In this document: positions 47,948 through 62,980 of the stretch, in pieces
How the letters are laid out: every line of letters starts with the position of its first letter
Position numbering within the stretch: the first letter of the stretch is position 1
Source of the DNA: Vitis vinifera
Taxonomy: Eukaryota > Streptophyta > Magnoliopsida > Vitales > Vitaceae
NCBI RefSeq assembly: GCF_030704535.1
Contig: NC_081817.1
Location: 2,185,001 to 2,249,000, forward strand
Length of the DNA stretch: 64,000 nt
Reading direction: 5' to 3'
Notes under the pieces: generated by a model
Told to the model about the DNA's origin: nothing
Seen by the model: the letters and a program-made list of their open reading frames with translations, nothing else
Databases searched by the model: none
Made by a program: the position numbers and the translations under genes

Positions 47948-48332
47948 TTTTTTTTGATAGACAAAAGCTTGCATTAAGAAGTGTAAAAAATGGGGTGCAT
48001 CTAACTTGTATAGATAGTATACATAAAAAATAAAAAATAAAAAATAAAAAAAAAATAAACTTAAGCATCATAAAAGAAAGAAGAAACCTAGAAAAAAAGT
48101 AAGATTCATCGCAATAAAAAGACTCCAAAAAATTTAGATGAGAGGGAATCTTCAAATCTAGCAATTGTTTGAACCACTCCATAAGAGACTTGAAAAAGAG
48201 AACCCTTAGCCTTTGGTCTTTGAAGATTCTTCGTTTTTGAAGATTCTTCAATTACACTCTTTCCAAACACACCAAAGTAAGCAAATCGAAGCCAGCTGCC
48301 AAACCAGTTTTTTCTTCTTTCATGCCAAACAA
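47948..48332 (-). mobile_element. 5'-truncated LINE, 3' end only
   Basis: Bounded by a perfect 15-bp direct repeat. A short T-run at 47949-47956 on the plus strand is the poly(A) tail of a minus-strand insertion. The minus strand encodes, with frame changes, a CVWKE..RIFK and LESFYC pattern typical of the region after the reverse transcriptase domain of plant L1-type LINEs. Together these are the hallmarks of target-primed reverse transcription with 5' truncation. No active protein can be made. Confidence 0.75.
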
Positions 48333-48456
48333 CTTTTACTTTGAAAGCTGTTTATTCGCAACCAATTGCTTAATTCATCTTCTAAGGGTTTCTAGTATTA
48401 AAATGAATTACCATTAATATTTTTATTATTATTATTTGTTTTGGCTTACTCGGTTT

Positions 48457-48794
48457 GAAGTAGTCCACTAGTGAAACTACAAGATGTAAGTGAGGGTGTC
48501 GACCAAACTTCTAAGAATGACTGCTAAACATAAAAATGAGTGTTAAAAAAGACAAAGAACAATTTGAATTTCAGTGATTTAATTCGAATAAAAATCTCAT
48601 GACACTTTGATTACTTTGTTGGAGAGAAGTAGTCCACTAGTGAAACTACAAGATGTAAGTGAGGGTGTCGACCAAACTTCTAAGAATGACTGCTAAACAT
48701 AAAAATGAGTGTTAAAAAAGATAAAGACCAATTTGAATTTCAGTGATTTAATTCGAATGAAAGTCCCATGAGACTTTGATTACTTTGTTGGAGA
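48457..48794. repeat. Tandem duplication, 2 x 169 bp
   Basis: GAAGTAGTCCACTAG begins at 48457 and 48626. The copies are nearly identical over their full length (ending TTACTTTGTTGGAGA), differing at only a few sites, so the duplication is recent. No open frame; not flanked by transposon ends. Confidence 0.85.
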
Positions 48795-51700
48795 ATACAT
48801 TTAATACTATTTCTATTCAAAATATTGTAAGTGAAAATGGTTTTTCTAAAACTGTTTTTAAGAAAATTATTTATAAAATATTTTTTCAAAAAACATTACA
48901 AATGATTTTTCAAAATTTTAAAAATGTTTCATAAATTTTATCAACCATTTTATTTTTCCTTAAAAACACTTTTTATGTTAAAGGTCTTTTTTCAAAAACA
49001 CTAGCAAACAAACTTTGTATCACCTTTAAACATATTTTGAGAATAATTTTTATTTAAGAAAAAATAAATATTATTATTTTCGAATCACATGTTTTTCTAA
49101 AATTTGAGATCCAAATTCAATAAATGTTAATATTTTTTTATCACTAATTTCCTTAAATTTGAGTCAAATACCATATTCTCTTTTAGTAAAAATAAGCTAA
49201 TAAAGACTATTCAAATAACGAGGACAAAATATGGAATTTGTTGTCAAAAATCAATCAAGAAATATATATATTAATTAAAAATGGATGAAATAATTCTCAT
49301 ATTTGTAAATTTATCTTCTTTTATATATATATATTTAAAAGTAATTTATTTTTGGAATAAATATCCTTAATTATTTCAAGTATTTATAATATGCTTAAAA
49401 AGAATAGTTATTTTTATAAAAAATTAATAAGGGCGATTTTGTTCAAATGAGGTCAAAAAAGATAAGGGGTTAAATTTTCAAAATCGGATTTTTAATAATT
49501 CTTTTAATCAAATAACCCATATATATATATATACCTTTCCCAAGTAAACCCAAGATGGAAGCTTCTAGATGTCAATGACATCAAATGTTGGGCACCACCA
49601 TTTTCTTTAAGCCAAAATATACGCCAAACCAAATTTAATAACAAAAAAACACTCCCATATTCTAACTATTTGACTCCTAACATTTACTTACACGCCAAAG
49701 TGTATACAAGCAAGTACCCAAAATAACAATAATTTATTAGTCTTTTTCAGAAATGTAAAATAAAAAAAATATTTCCTGTTAATTTTGTGAGATCATGATG
49801 GAGATTTGAATGGGCCCCATTACAAGTAATTGCAGTTTTCTCCGATTGATTAAAGAGAATGGTGATGGACTGACTTTGATTCTTGGTTGGGATTTTGACT
49901 TTGATGTATTTTTGTTTTATTTTATTATATGGAATCTATTGATTTTTATATTATAATTGGTGGCAAAGAAAGAGAAAGGGACAACTAGGAAATGAGGGGA
50001 AATCTTATAAGAAATTTAGAGGATGTTTGGCGAAATTTTTAAACACAGTTTTCTATAACTATTTTTAAAAATAGAAATTAATTTTTAAAAATTCATGAAC
50101 CTGTTTTCCCGTATGATTTTAAATTTTTTTTTTTTTTGAAAAATTTCTAGTATTTGACAATGATATGTATCAAAATTATTTATAATATTTTCTGAAAAAA
50201 CATTTAAAGTGTATTTGATAATGATATATATCAAAATTTTCAAGTCTTAAAAAATGTTAGAGTCACTTCCTATCATCACTGTCAAATAGGCTCTTGGTGT
50301 TAACAATAATTTTAGGAAACACTTTTAATATTTTTCACACTTGAAAACTTTTATCATTTAAGTATTAAAAATATTAGAAATATTTTCTAAAATCATTATC
50401 AAATGCACTTTTTAGTGTTTATTTCAAAAACACTTTGATTAAAAACACTTTAAATAGAAATGCTATTAAACATTTTTAGTATTCCAAAAAGGTATTTATA
50501 TTTGAATTATTTATTCAAAAACCAGTTTTTGATCAACTATCCATATCAAAAGCTACTCTATTAATCCCCATCTATTTTGGAGATCCCTTTTGAAACATTT
50601 TTTAAATATAAAAGTTCAATATCTTCCTCCGAATTTGTGAATTAGTCATGATTTTTTTGTATAAAATAAAAAACAACATATAAATTTGATCATATTCATT
50701 TCTTGTCATAAATATTCACTTATAGCATACCAGATCTCAATGAATTAACGTAATTTTTCTTCCGCATGTATATTCCCATAATGATGATGTTTTTCCAAAA
50801 TCAAACTTTGTTATTCAACATGCCGGATTAGTCATGTCTTAGAAAATATTGTTCAAAGATTATCAATTCCTAACGAAGGAATGGTTTGGCAAATAGCTTT
50901 TTGATAAAAATAAAATCAAAAGCCGGCCTCTAGACGCATGAGGAGTGAAGTCTTTTGTGGACTAAGAAAGTCGAATAACCAACTTTTCTCTTGCTTTTTA
51001 AAACAAGCAAAACTACTTTTGACTTGTTCTATGCTTATTGCTTCCACCATTGTAGCAATTAAATTTCTTAACATTTCAACTATGAAAATTTCATTTATTT
51101 CTCATTTAAATTCATGAAAATCAAACCTCGTGGGTCGAGATTTTGATTCTACTCTTTCACATAGGATTATGACTTATTCGGTTCTTGTTTGATTTTTATT
51201 TTTATTTTTATTTTTATATATCAAATACATTCAAAGTGTACATAAAAATTAAAATGGGATATTGCATGAAAAAAAGAAGAAAGAAATTAAAAAAATGAGT
51301 TTTAATTCATAGGATGATTTTGTTTTTTTTCTATCATTTATTTTAATTTTTTTAAAGATAATTTTGGATGTAAATAAAAAATAATATGTTAAAAATATTT
51401 TTAGAAAAAAAAAAAGAGATCATTTTGAATATAAAATACCCGCCAACCTTCTTTGAAGGCCTTAATAATATAGAACAAATCAGCTGCTCCTCTCCATCAA
51501 GATGATAAATTAATAAGATTTCTCTGATTAATTCTCCTCTATCATTATGACACCTTTGAAAATATTATCATTACATTAAGTATATGAGGTTGGAGATGGA
51601 TGGAATTTTCCAATTAGAACTTGTGGGATAGGAGATGGATGAAATTTTCCAATTGGAACTTGTGGGTGGGAGGTGAGTTAGGTGTTGAAGGAGACTCAAC

Positions 51701-54700
51701 AGTGGTAGGGAAGTTGGTTGGTGGGTGTGCATACTCCATGGTCTTTATCAAAAGGGATTCCAAAATTTTGGGTGATGTTTAGAGGCCTACTTCACTAAAT
51801 CAACAACTGGACCACAGCATTCAATCAAATTCCCACTTCATGATCATAAGAATTGAGAAATATTTGATACAGATATTACATAGAAGCACTCATGTCCATC
51901 CAATGGCTTCACTCAACCACCCAATTCCTCCAATGAACATTTTTTTCCTACATTTGACTGTTGGATAACATCAAAGTATGTAATGTTGTATCATATTAAT
52001 GGGTCCATTTAGGTGGAGTCAATTAGAAGTTGTTTTTTTGTTGCTTTACTTAATTTATATAGCTGTATTGAACTATAAGTCTTTAGAAGGGATGCCAAAG
52101 ACCAGAGATCTTTTTGGGTATCCTATTTATTGAAATGGATTTGAAACTAAATAAATGGATTACGGGTTTGTTTAAGATTTTTTATTTTTTTGGGACTTAA
52201 AATGGGTTCGGTTATTACCTTATCTCATCCCGTTTCATTTAATTTTTTTCTTGGGAAGGAAACTAGAATTAATTTATATAAAATGAAAAGGATCAAAATA
52301 GAAGCGATCCATCTCAAAGTTGTCCCATTGTTAATTTCTTAAGTTTGGTCAACTAGATTAAAAAAAAATAAAAAATTACTAAATTAACTCAACACGTGTG
52401 ACCGTTACCACATATTTTTTAAATGAATCACTTAAATATACACGCAATATCACATATTATTAATTCAAATACACACAACATTGTCTTATTTGTCTATGTA
52501 CATGTCATATGGCACCAACTTTCCAAAATTTTGCTGACTTTTTTATAGGCATTTGTCATTTTTCTCTGACTTACTCTTCCTTTCAATAGTCCTAGTAGCC
52601 TATCTTTGCTTTAAAAAATCCAACATAAAAGGTTCTATTGAAAATATATTTTAAAATATTTTTTTAAAAATGGAAGAAAATTACAAAAATGGGTACTTTG
52701 GTTGTAAAAAAATTCAATCAATAGGGTGAATGAATTTTTTTTTTTTTTTTTAAAGGCCATGAATAACACATACAAGCAAGAAGCCATTGGCAATGGACAA
52801 GCGACTATGACATGAATCAAAGACCCCCAAAAAAATGATATTAACAATAAAAAAATCAACAAAAAACAAATGAGAGAAATGGGAGTTATCACTTGAGAAA
52901 TAGTCAAATAACAAAAGTCCAAAAAAAAAGGGAGTAAACAATAACAAAAAAACAAATAAGATATGAGGATGAAGTAAGTTGAAATTTTCAACATGAAAGA
53001 ATAATCTTGAGAGTCAATGCAAATGTGATACATTACTCCTAAGTTTTGTCCCTTTCCATAAGATGGAACCATGGAACCATGACCTCATTTAGGAGACAAG
53101 GTTGGATATTTATTATTAGTATAAATCAAATATGTTTTTGAAAGGACCCGTTACATAACATAAAGAAGAAAAATGGATGGGGGGATTTTTCTATGAAATT
53201 TTAAAATGGTCGTTTATAGGGTGAAGCCAAAAATAAGATTCAGAAAGGACAAAATGAAAAAATTAGATTATGACGCAAATAAGTTGAAAAGCAAGATTTG
53301 ATCCATTGATAGCGTAGTTTATCTTCAAAACTAAGGTCATAGGAACATAACCTAGTTTTGCATAGCAATTTTTTATTTTTATTTTTCAGGCCTCTATTTG
53401 TTAGCATAAAAAACGTTAAAACAAAAAATTAAACATTTAGTAAAATTTTAAAAACATTTTGAAAAATTGAAAATTTTCTTATACGGTGTTTTCTGAAAAA
53501 GTATTTAATAAATGTGTTTTCTAAAAACACTTACACACACACATTTTCAAAGAAAAATGAGGCGTGAAGAGATTTCAAAGATAGGCAATGAGGAAGCCCA
53601 TTGACGTGAATGGATTGGAAGGAGCAGCCAGTCATAATAGTTGAAGATAGATTTTTTTTCTCATAAGGGGAGGTGAAGTCTTGAAGGGAGTGAGGACTGA
53701 GGAGCAAAGCTGTAAAGCATAGTTTACTTATTTGTATATGTAGATAACGTTCGATGCAATGCACTCAGTTAGGCTTGAAGCAGTCTACTCTGAAGATTAA
53801 TTAATAAAAACTCTTATATCATTACCTCCTACTTGTTTAGTTCAAACCTGAATAACAACATTGTTGGGCTTTTCCAATGGGCTTCTAGTAATAACATCCA
53901 AGTGTAACGAGCTACCCATGAGGCTGGCGGCGGGGCGTTGAAGAAAACAAAGAACAAGGGAATGAAAAGATGAAAATTGCCACTTGTAGTCGATGAAGAA
54001 TTGTTGCTTTGAACTGACTGAATCAATGAGTGAACAAGCCTCTCCTCATTTCTGATGGCACGCCTTTTTGACAAAGCCCATTGTTTTTCATAGCTCTCCC
54101 AAGAATGATTCCTTGTAATCTATGCAACTTCCACTTTGGAATGTTACAGCTTCGCGTTTCATTTCGGAAGGATAGTGAAGGAAAGAGAAATGAAATAGCA
54201 AAAAATCAAAGAGGGAAAAGATTAAGGGATAGTTGAATAGCGTTATCTAATTACTATTTTCAGAAATACGATTCAGTGATTTGGAAGGCAGGTCTTGTTG
54301 GGAACTTGGGAGTAGGCCTGATTGGACCTTAGAACAGACCCGGTAAGTGAAAGCAGATTACTCCACTAACAATTTAAAGAAGAGACAATCGGGATTCAGG
54401 GAAGGAGAGAGAGAATGGAATTTTCCATTAGATTTGGGCTTCACCATCATAGAATCTAAGCACTGAAAGAAGTCTCATAAATGAAATTTATTTTTAGCCT
54501 CAAAAAATTCTTGGCCAGTCAGCACAGGAAGCTTGCTAATGCTATTGCTTCAAGTATAAACTCTTACCATATCAGTAGATTTGTGCCATCCCATCGTGGC
54601 TCTAATATTGATCGGATCACAATCAACTCGATATTGGTCATCTACAGAGTGTTGTGGACAGTATTGTTTTTATTTTACAATTGCTTAATTCTACCAAAGC

Positions 54701-55687
54701 TATAGTAAAGATGCCTATGAAAAAAAAGAGGATTCAACTAAAGAGACATCTTATGCTCAAGGTCCAAATGCAAGTATGATATTCAGTTGAAAGTGTGGAA
54801 AGCTCAGCCAACATTTCCATAGGGGTGGCAACTAGATATCATTTAAAGGAGACGACCAACCTCAAAATCGCTTATCAGGTGAAACAATAAAGGTCACAAG
54901 CTAAGTTTATGGCTCGTCTGTCGAAAGACCATGGATTTTTTCATCAAGGCAAGCTTCCTAACATGAGAAAATACTGTACAATACCACCAATGGCTCGAAC
55001 TCTACTTCAGCCGAGCAGAGCTTGTGGAACTAGTCCATCATACAAGCATCAGTAACCAAAGGAAACCAATTTGTAAGAAGGTATTAACACTTCAATTTTC
55101 TAATAAGACAGCCATTTAGAGTCTGTTTGATAATACTTTTAAGAAACACTTCTGAGGTAAAAAGCATTTTTAAAGAAAAATCAAGTATTAGAAAAAATTT
55201 AAAAAAACAGTTTTTAAAGATTGAAAAATCACTTATAACACGTTCCTGAAAATTTGTTTGATAGATTCTCCGTACTATATTTTTAAACAAAGCCCTTCAA
55301 TTAAAAGTGTTTCAAATTAAAACACTCCCACATGCACTGTAATTTTACCTAAACAAACGCTGAATGATAACTAAGAAAGCAAGCAATCAACAAGCATTCA
55401 ACCACAAGAGCAAAAGTAAAGAAAAGAAGAATAAAACCCATCTGATAACAAGCATCAGAGAAAAAAAGAATTAGAAACACCTCTTAATAGCTATCATTGC
55501 AGAAAAGGCCTAGCATCCTGGTATCAGATGAGATACACCCACCAGAACTTACAAACACAAAATCCAACAAATTTAACCCCAAACTTGAGTCCAACATGAG
55601 ATGAAAGTAAACAAAATTCAAAATTTGTCAACTTAATAAGATTTATGGATTCAGAATACCAAAATGACAAACATAATTGATCCTGAC
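48795..55687. other. Long gene-poor region
   Basis: About 6.9 kb without a supportable gene. Contents seen: MITE-like TTTGGCGAAATTTTT / AAAACTATTTTT blocks near 50025-50110, TA runs near 49326 and 49519, and a poly-T-bounded stretch at about 52735-53075 whose minus strand ends in an A-run (possible retroposed 3' end). Small open frames at 53829-54074 (minus) and 54481-54705 (plus) lack recognisable motifs and are left uncalled. Confidence 0.45.
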
Positions 55688-57301
<1,614 letters not shown>

Positions 57302-57354
57302 GGCTGCGACTCTGAGCTACAATGGCGGCTCCTCCCTCTCCCTCTCTCTGAAAG

Positions 57355-57386
57355 AAACCCTAAAAATTGAGAGAGCTTAGGGTTTC
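57355..57386. promoter_or_regulatory. Telo-box pair upstream of RPL35
   Basis: AAACCCTAA occurs at 57355-57363 (plus) and its complement at 57378-57386. Telo boxes near the start site are characteristic of plant ribosomal protein promoters. Confidence 0.7.
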
Positions 57387-57396
57387 ATTTTACGAG

Positions 57397-57431
57397 TATA
57401 TATATATGAGTAGCTGGATTCTTATTGGGCC
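57397..57431 (-). promoter_or_regulatory. TATA-like box and site II-type motif of RPL35
   Basis: TATATATA at 57397-57405 and TGGGCC at 57426-57431, with further TGGGCC sites near 57576 and 57637. TGGGCY site II elements pair with telo boxes in growth-related plant promoters. Confidence 0.55.
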
Positions 57432-57859
57432 GCCATATTATAGCTCGTCCCACGTAGCTCAATACTGTGGGCTCAGGCCTCAATCTATATATACTTTTAG
57501 GCTTTTGGCGTTGGATCAGAACTTGCAGCATGAAGAAAATGATTTTGGCCCAACTCTGCTATGTTATGACCTAGTCCTGGGCCTACAATGGTATCGCTGC
57601 CCACAAGCCCACTCTGTGTAAAGCATGATGTACAAATTTGGGCCGCCTTTCTTTTTTTTTTTTTACCAAATCTTTATATTGTCGACTTAATTGTGCTGAT
57701 CATAAATATACTCACATTGTTTGACCAAATGGGGGTGATGTGCCTCATCTTTAGACCCCATTCTCAGAACCAACATCAAATCGCAAATGGAGCTTTCCGC
57801 CACTTGCAAGCAATAGGCTCATTGACATTATCAATTCAAATGCCAAATTTCCATTAAAG

Positions 57860-59150
57860 CACACTACCTTCACAAGTTGTAATCTTAGCTCCATTAATCT
57901 TTGATTAGACACTAAACCAACTAGAGGGTGGAACTAAATTAAATAAAGAAATTCTCGATTAAACGTGATGGTTATATAGGCCATGTTTGGTTTACAAAAA
58001 TTGAAAGGAAAAATGTGAAGAACGGGAAAAAAAAATTAAAAAATACGCTCCAAGGCAATAAATTATTTTTATACAATATGTTAAATTTATTTTAACTTTT
58101 TTATATAAAGATTAAATATTTGATACACTTAACTTATAATAGTCGGAATTCTTACATTAGAAGTATAAGCTTATTTTATATTTTGTAAAATTACTTGTTA
58201 AAATTTTGAAATTTGAGGAAGTAAACATAGTTATCATTAAGATAAATATATAAGAGTTTTTGCATTCCATGTCATAGTTATTACTAATTTTTTCTTTAAA
58301 AAATATCAAAATTACACCTAATTTCTAACTATTTTTTTAATTATACTTTAATTTCTTTTTAGTATTTTTTATAAGACTATGATTCACAAAAAAGTAATAA
58401 GGAAGGGAAAAAAAATATTAAAGATAATTATTTTTTTATGTTTGATTTCACAATGAAAAATATAAAAGAAAATAAAATATAATTAAAATTTATCAAAAAT
58501 TATATATATTTAAATTATTTAATATTCATATAATAGAGGAAAATAAATAAAATAAATTTAAAGAAGTATATAAAAATAATTTATTAAATTTAAATATATT
58601 TTCTATTTTTTATTTTTTTTTCTTTTACTTTTTCCTCTTTTTTTTTTTTTCCTCGAATTTTCTCGAACCATACAGAGCCTAACCCATGTGATCCTTCAAA
58701 TGAAGATATGGTAGGAATTTTTGAAAGAACTTTCAAGAAATGATACCGAACATTTTCCTTTCATTTTTAATGGGTTGGTTAGTAACTATAACATCACTCA
58801 ATTTGTTTTGAAATGAATGCCACCAATAATGTAGTTTAGTTATGTGCGTCATGATAAGATAAGGATATTTGACCCTTTTTTTTTAATACTCCATATGAGG
58901 AATAGGTAAGAATTAATTTAATTATCATGGAAAACCAAATGCTTACTCAACGCTCTCTCTCATCCTTACGTCATTTTCTACCTTCACAATAAGCCAAGAT
59001 TTTTTTTTCTTTTTCATGATGTTGTAGATAAAGTTAATGTTAGAACTAAAAATAACCTAGAAAAACGTTCTTATAAGGTTTTATTAAAACTAAAAATAAA
59101 CTTTTTTCTCTTTGAAAAAAAACTAATTCATACATGGTCTTAAAAAATGT
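57860..59150. other. Intergenic with nested MITE-like element
   Basis: GGCCATGTTTGGTTTAC near 57979 and AACCATACAGAGCC near 58670 form inverted ends of the same MITE family as 1875-2193. The enclosed 0.7 kb is larger than other copies, with internal AT-rich and TTTCTTTT/AAAGAAAA arms (58385-58665) that suggest a second insertion. No gene. Confidence 0.45.
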
Positions 59151-60240
59151 TAAGGTAGCGTTCTGATATACCAATAAGTAGATTTGAGAGTACAAATTGT
59201 AGGTGTCATTCCCAATTGGAGCCAGGTCCGTCTAGTTCCATTGGAGTCAGACGAACTTCTTCCCTTATTTTTGCTTCTTGAGGAGTCCGTCCAGCTGCAC
59301 TAAAGTCAAATAGACTTCTTCCCCACACAAAAGGATGTCCGGATAGATGGTTCGAGCACTTCTCTCAGAAGTTTAAGTTAAACAAGGATAACTCTAACTA
59401 TTTTGTATGAGAGAATGAGTGTATGTGCGTGCGTACCTTGTTTGTGTTTTTTAAGGAATTTATATAGAGTTGATGACATAGTCACTGTAGTGCTGACTAG
59501 GCACACTAGCCTTTCTGGTAATGATGAATGCCCTTAGGGCGATTGAGCGATCATATCATATAAGGGCGGTTGATTGGTGTCATATGTTGATGTGCCAAAA
59601 TCTTGAATCATGCGGCCGACTATCCATTTAGTCTGCCAATGTCTGGGATTGTGCGTAACAATTAATTGGTATTGACTTTTGAGTGTAAATGGAGCCCTGT
59701 TTGCCGCTTAAACGTCAGGTGTTTGGGTCGACGCTCAGACATTAGACGTGGTTAACCACGTATGTTAGAAATCCTGAGAATTTGACTAGATTGATTTGCT
59801 CGTCTGAAATGTCCAGTCAACTTGATCTGTCCATTCCATCTGGCATTCTAGGAGTCCAATTAGCTTGTCTAGCAATGTGGAAGAAGGAAACTTCTCACTT
59901 CTGGTGCCAGTCGTCTAGACGGGGTGGTCCTAGACAGATTATGTGTTTGTCTTGGTTGGCCAAGGGGTCTTGTTGTAGTATGTAGCTCATATTTGAGCGA
60001 AAAGACATATGGAAAAAAATGGGCAAAATGTTGGAGTGAAGCGGAGTAGAGTGTAACCCTAATTTTAACATAGTGAAAATCTTCTTTCTCTGTTCCTGTG
60101 GACGTAGGCAATTAGCCGAACCACTTTAAATCTTCGTGTTCTCCTTTCTTTTCTTTTTTTTTTTCTTTCTATTTTTCATCATTAATCGTTTCACACATTC
60201 CAATAGGTCTTGTATTTGAAAATGACACGTGGAGGGAAAC
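59151..60240 (-). mobile_element. Possible LTR-retrotransposon remnant
   Basis: Less AT-rich than its surroundings. On the minus strand a TATA-like CTATATAAATTCCTTAAAAA lies upstream of a CACAAACAAGGTACGC segment, resembling the promoter part of a plant LTR. Repeated GTCCGTCTAG / GTCCGTCCAG / TCGTCTAGAC words are present. Neither LTR termini, primer binding site nor coding frames were found, so this is only a suggestion. Confidence 0.25.
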
Positions 60241-60560
60241 CCTCACACAAATAATAGGACTTGATACACTTGAAAAAATATATATATATGACATCATTTT
60301 ATTGGTGATGGATTTTCTATAAGTGTACTATATATATATATATATATATTGAAAATTAATGTCATGTTTGGTAAATTATTTTAGAATTGTTTTTTGATTT
60401 CTAAAAATAAGAAAGAAAACATGTTTAATAATAAAAAATAGTTTTTTATTCTGAAAAATAAAAAATAATACGTTTTTTAAAAAATATTTTCTAAAATTTG
60501 TTTGATAATGATTTTAGGAAGGGTTTTTAACATGAAAAATGTTTTTAAAAAACATTAGGG

Positions 60561-60944
60561 GTTTGTTTGATAACTATTTTTTAGAATAGTTTTCTATTCT
60601 CCATAACAAAAAACTAAGAAAACAAGTTGAACAATAAAAAACTATTTTTTATTTTTAGTTATTAAGAACAAAAACATGATACTTTCAAATAACATACTTT
60701 AGTTATTTTCTATTCTTTTCATTTGTTTTTTGAGCATTGTTTTAAAAAATAATTATACAAATATGTGAAATAATTAAAAAAAAAAACTAGATATAAAAAT
60801 TATTTTTAAAATATATTTAAAAATATTGAAAATGAGTTAAAAACATTTTATGTTTCCAATTAGACTTTTATTTTACAAAACACCATAAAATAATTTTTAA
60901 AAACTATTTTTCATAACTATTTTCAAAAACAGTTACCAAACAAG
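60561..60944. mobile_element. MITE-like element with GTTTGTTTGATAACTATTTT ends
   Basis: The left end GTTTGTTTGATAACTATTTT and the right end complementary to CTTGTTTGGTAACTGTTTTT are inverted for about 35 bp. The interior is AT-rich and noncoding. Related fragments occur at about 6485-6790, 23474-23980, 24290-24440 and 35330-35665. Confidence 0.6.
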
Positions 60945-62386
60945 TTTTAGGTATTTGGCAAAATTTAGGAAATATTTTAAAAATCTAAAAAATCACTTAT
61001 AGTGGTAAAAACTGACTAGTAATATTTTTTGAAAAAAAAATACTTTATAAGTGATTCTCCTAAAAATATTTTTTGGGAAAAAACTTTCATTAAAATTGTT
61101 TTGAGTAAAAATACTTTATAACGACAATTTTAGAGTATGTTCGATAGTAATTTTATAAAATATTTTTAATATTTTTAATATTTAAATGATAAAAAATTTT
61201 AAAAATTAAAAAAGTTATAAACGTTTATTAAAATCATTGTGAAGCGGATTTTGAGTTGCTTTTGATTATTTTAAAAAATAATTATATAAATATAGATTAA
61301 AAATAAAACATTGTGAGCCTGGAAAGATTCTAACCCTGAAAATGTCAGCAATAAAAGATATGACCCTGACATTTTGCAACAATAAAATATAGCTAGAAGT
61401 CCACCACAGCTGTATGGGTAGTTATTTTTTCTTTACAGCAAAATAATAATAATTGGTTAGTCTCATGTCACATTAATAGGAATGCCCTCAATATATTTTT
61501 CAAAGATTAATGACTTAGGAGAAAGCTACCACACTGAGTTATGACTTATGACAAGGATGTTTATCTGATCTACTTAGTTTGACAAAAGGATTCAAAATTA
61601 TTACTCTTAGATGTATTCTAAGACTTTGACTCATTGTATATAAATTTTATTAAGGTTCTGTTTGGTTTTTAGGACGAGCCACTAAAAAAAAAAATTGATA
61701 AGAAAATATTAAAAAAAATTAAATATAATTAAAATTTTATATATTTTTAATCTTTATATAATAAATAAATAAATAAAATAAATTTAAAGTAATATATAAA
61801 AATTATTTATTGACTAAAAATTTATTTATTTTATTTTCTTTCATTTTTTTTTATATTTAATTTTTTCTTTGTATTTTTTTCTTGTATCCTCTCATAAATT
61901 TTTTAGAACCAAACATCAAGTGAGCTAAAGTGATGTATGACCAAAGGATAGGTCTATATCAACCATATTTGCTCTTTACACGGCTAGGATGGTGCCATTT
62001 GATTTTAAAAGAAATTGGACCCACAAACTCTAGATGAGCAACAAAAACCATTTGGTTTTGTATTGTATTTTTTTTTTATGTCAAGCAAGATTGTGAATGG
62101 AAATATAAGACATACATGGATACGATTACAGCACAATTTTTACAAAGATGTGATTCAAAATAGACATGAAATTACAAATTGCTAAAAGGAGGCCGGCATT
62201 TAGAAAGCAATGTCTTGGATTTTCATAAGAGGGGGATGCAAACATTAATGGTGGAGCTAGCATTTTCCTTCAAGGGATAATAACAAATAAAAAAATAATA
62301 TTTAATAAATAATAAATACAAAAAAAATATATATTGATAGATAATGTTTTTATTAAATACGTTTACAATTGCCTTCTATAATTTTC

Positions 62387-62390
<4 letters not shown>
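60945..62390. other. Intergenic, AT-rich, with one short MITE
   Basis: A copy of the TGTTTGGTT-ended family occupies about 61655-61917 (GTTCTGTTTGGTTTTTAG ... TTTAGAACCAAACATC). No gene. Confidence 0.45.
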
Positions 62391-62456
<66 letters not shown>

Positions 62457-62570
62457 GATTAAAAAAACATTTTCTCCCTAGTAGTAGTTGCAATAGGCAT
62501 GATTAGAATCAATGCAACAAGCAAGTAAATTAATAAATGCACAATATATTTCTCTATCTCAACCATTTTT

Positions 62571-62620
<50 letters not shown>

Positions 62621-62735
62621 GAGTAAAAAAACATTTTCTCCCTAGTAGTAGTTGCAATAGGCATGATTAGAATTAATGCAACAAGCAAATAAATTAATAA
62701 ATGCACAATATATTTCTCTGTCTCAACCATTTTTT
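62391..62735. repeat. Tandem duplication (164-bp period) with TA microsatellites
   Basis: ACATTTTCTCCCTAGTAGTAG starts at 62467 and 62631. Each copy is preceded by a long TA run (62403-62453 and 62573-62617) and continues through CAACCATTTTTTGT. The unit therefore includes the microsatellite. Confidence 0.8.
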
Positions 62736-62980
62736 GTGCAAAATCACTATTCATTTCACTATTAAAAACTTAATATTAGAGCGCTTATTAATAATGTCAG
62801 TCTTGAATTGATCATTAAATACTATGGATTAGTTTTTTATTATAAAAAATGGTAAATGAATCATATCTTGATGAAACAATTATTAAGCTTTTGAAGTTAT
62901 AAATCAATAAGAACATAGAATAACTCCACCTTGATACAAGTTTAAGTTTGCGATTTCTTGAACTTTACGTGGTAGTATCT

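Noticed and set aside
52635-53072. 145-codon hydrophobic frame on the minus strand
   Set aside because: It begins at a poor start, runs through a poly-Lys from an A-run and has no family signature; probably chance translation of AT-rich DNA.
53829-54074. Small frame SKRRAIRNEERLVHSLIQ on the minus strand
   Set aside because: It opens at TTG rather than ATG, shows no family motif, and an overlapping ATG frame stops quickly.
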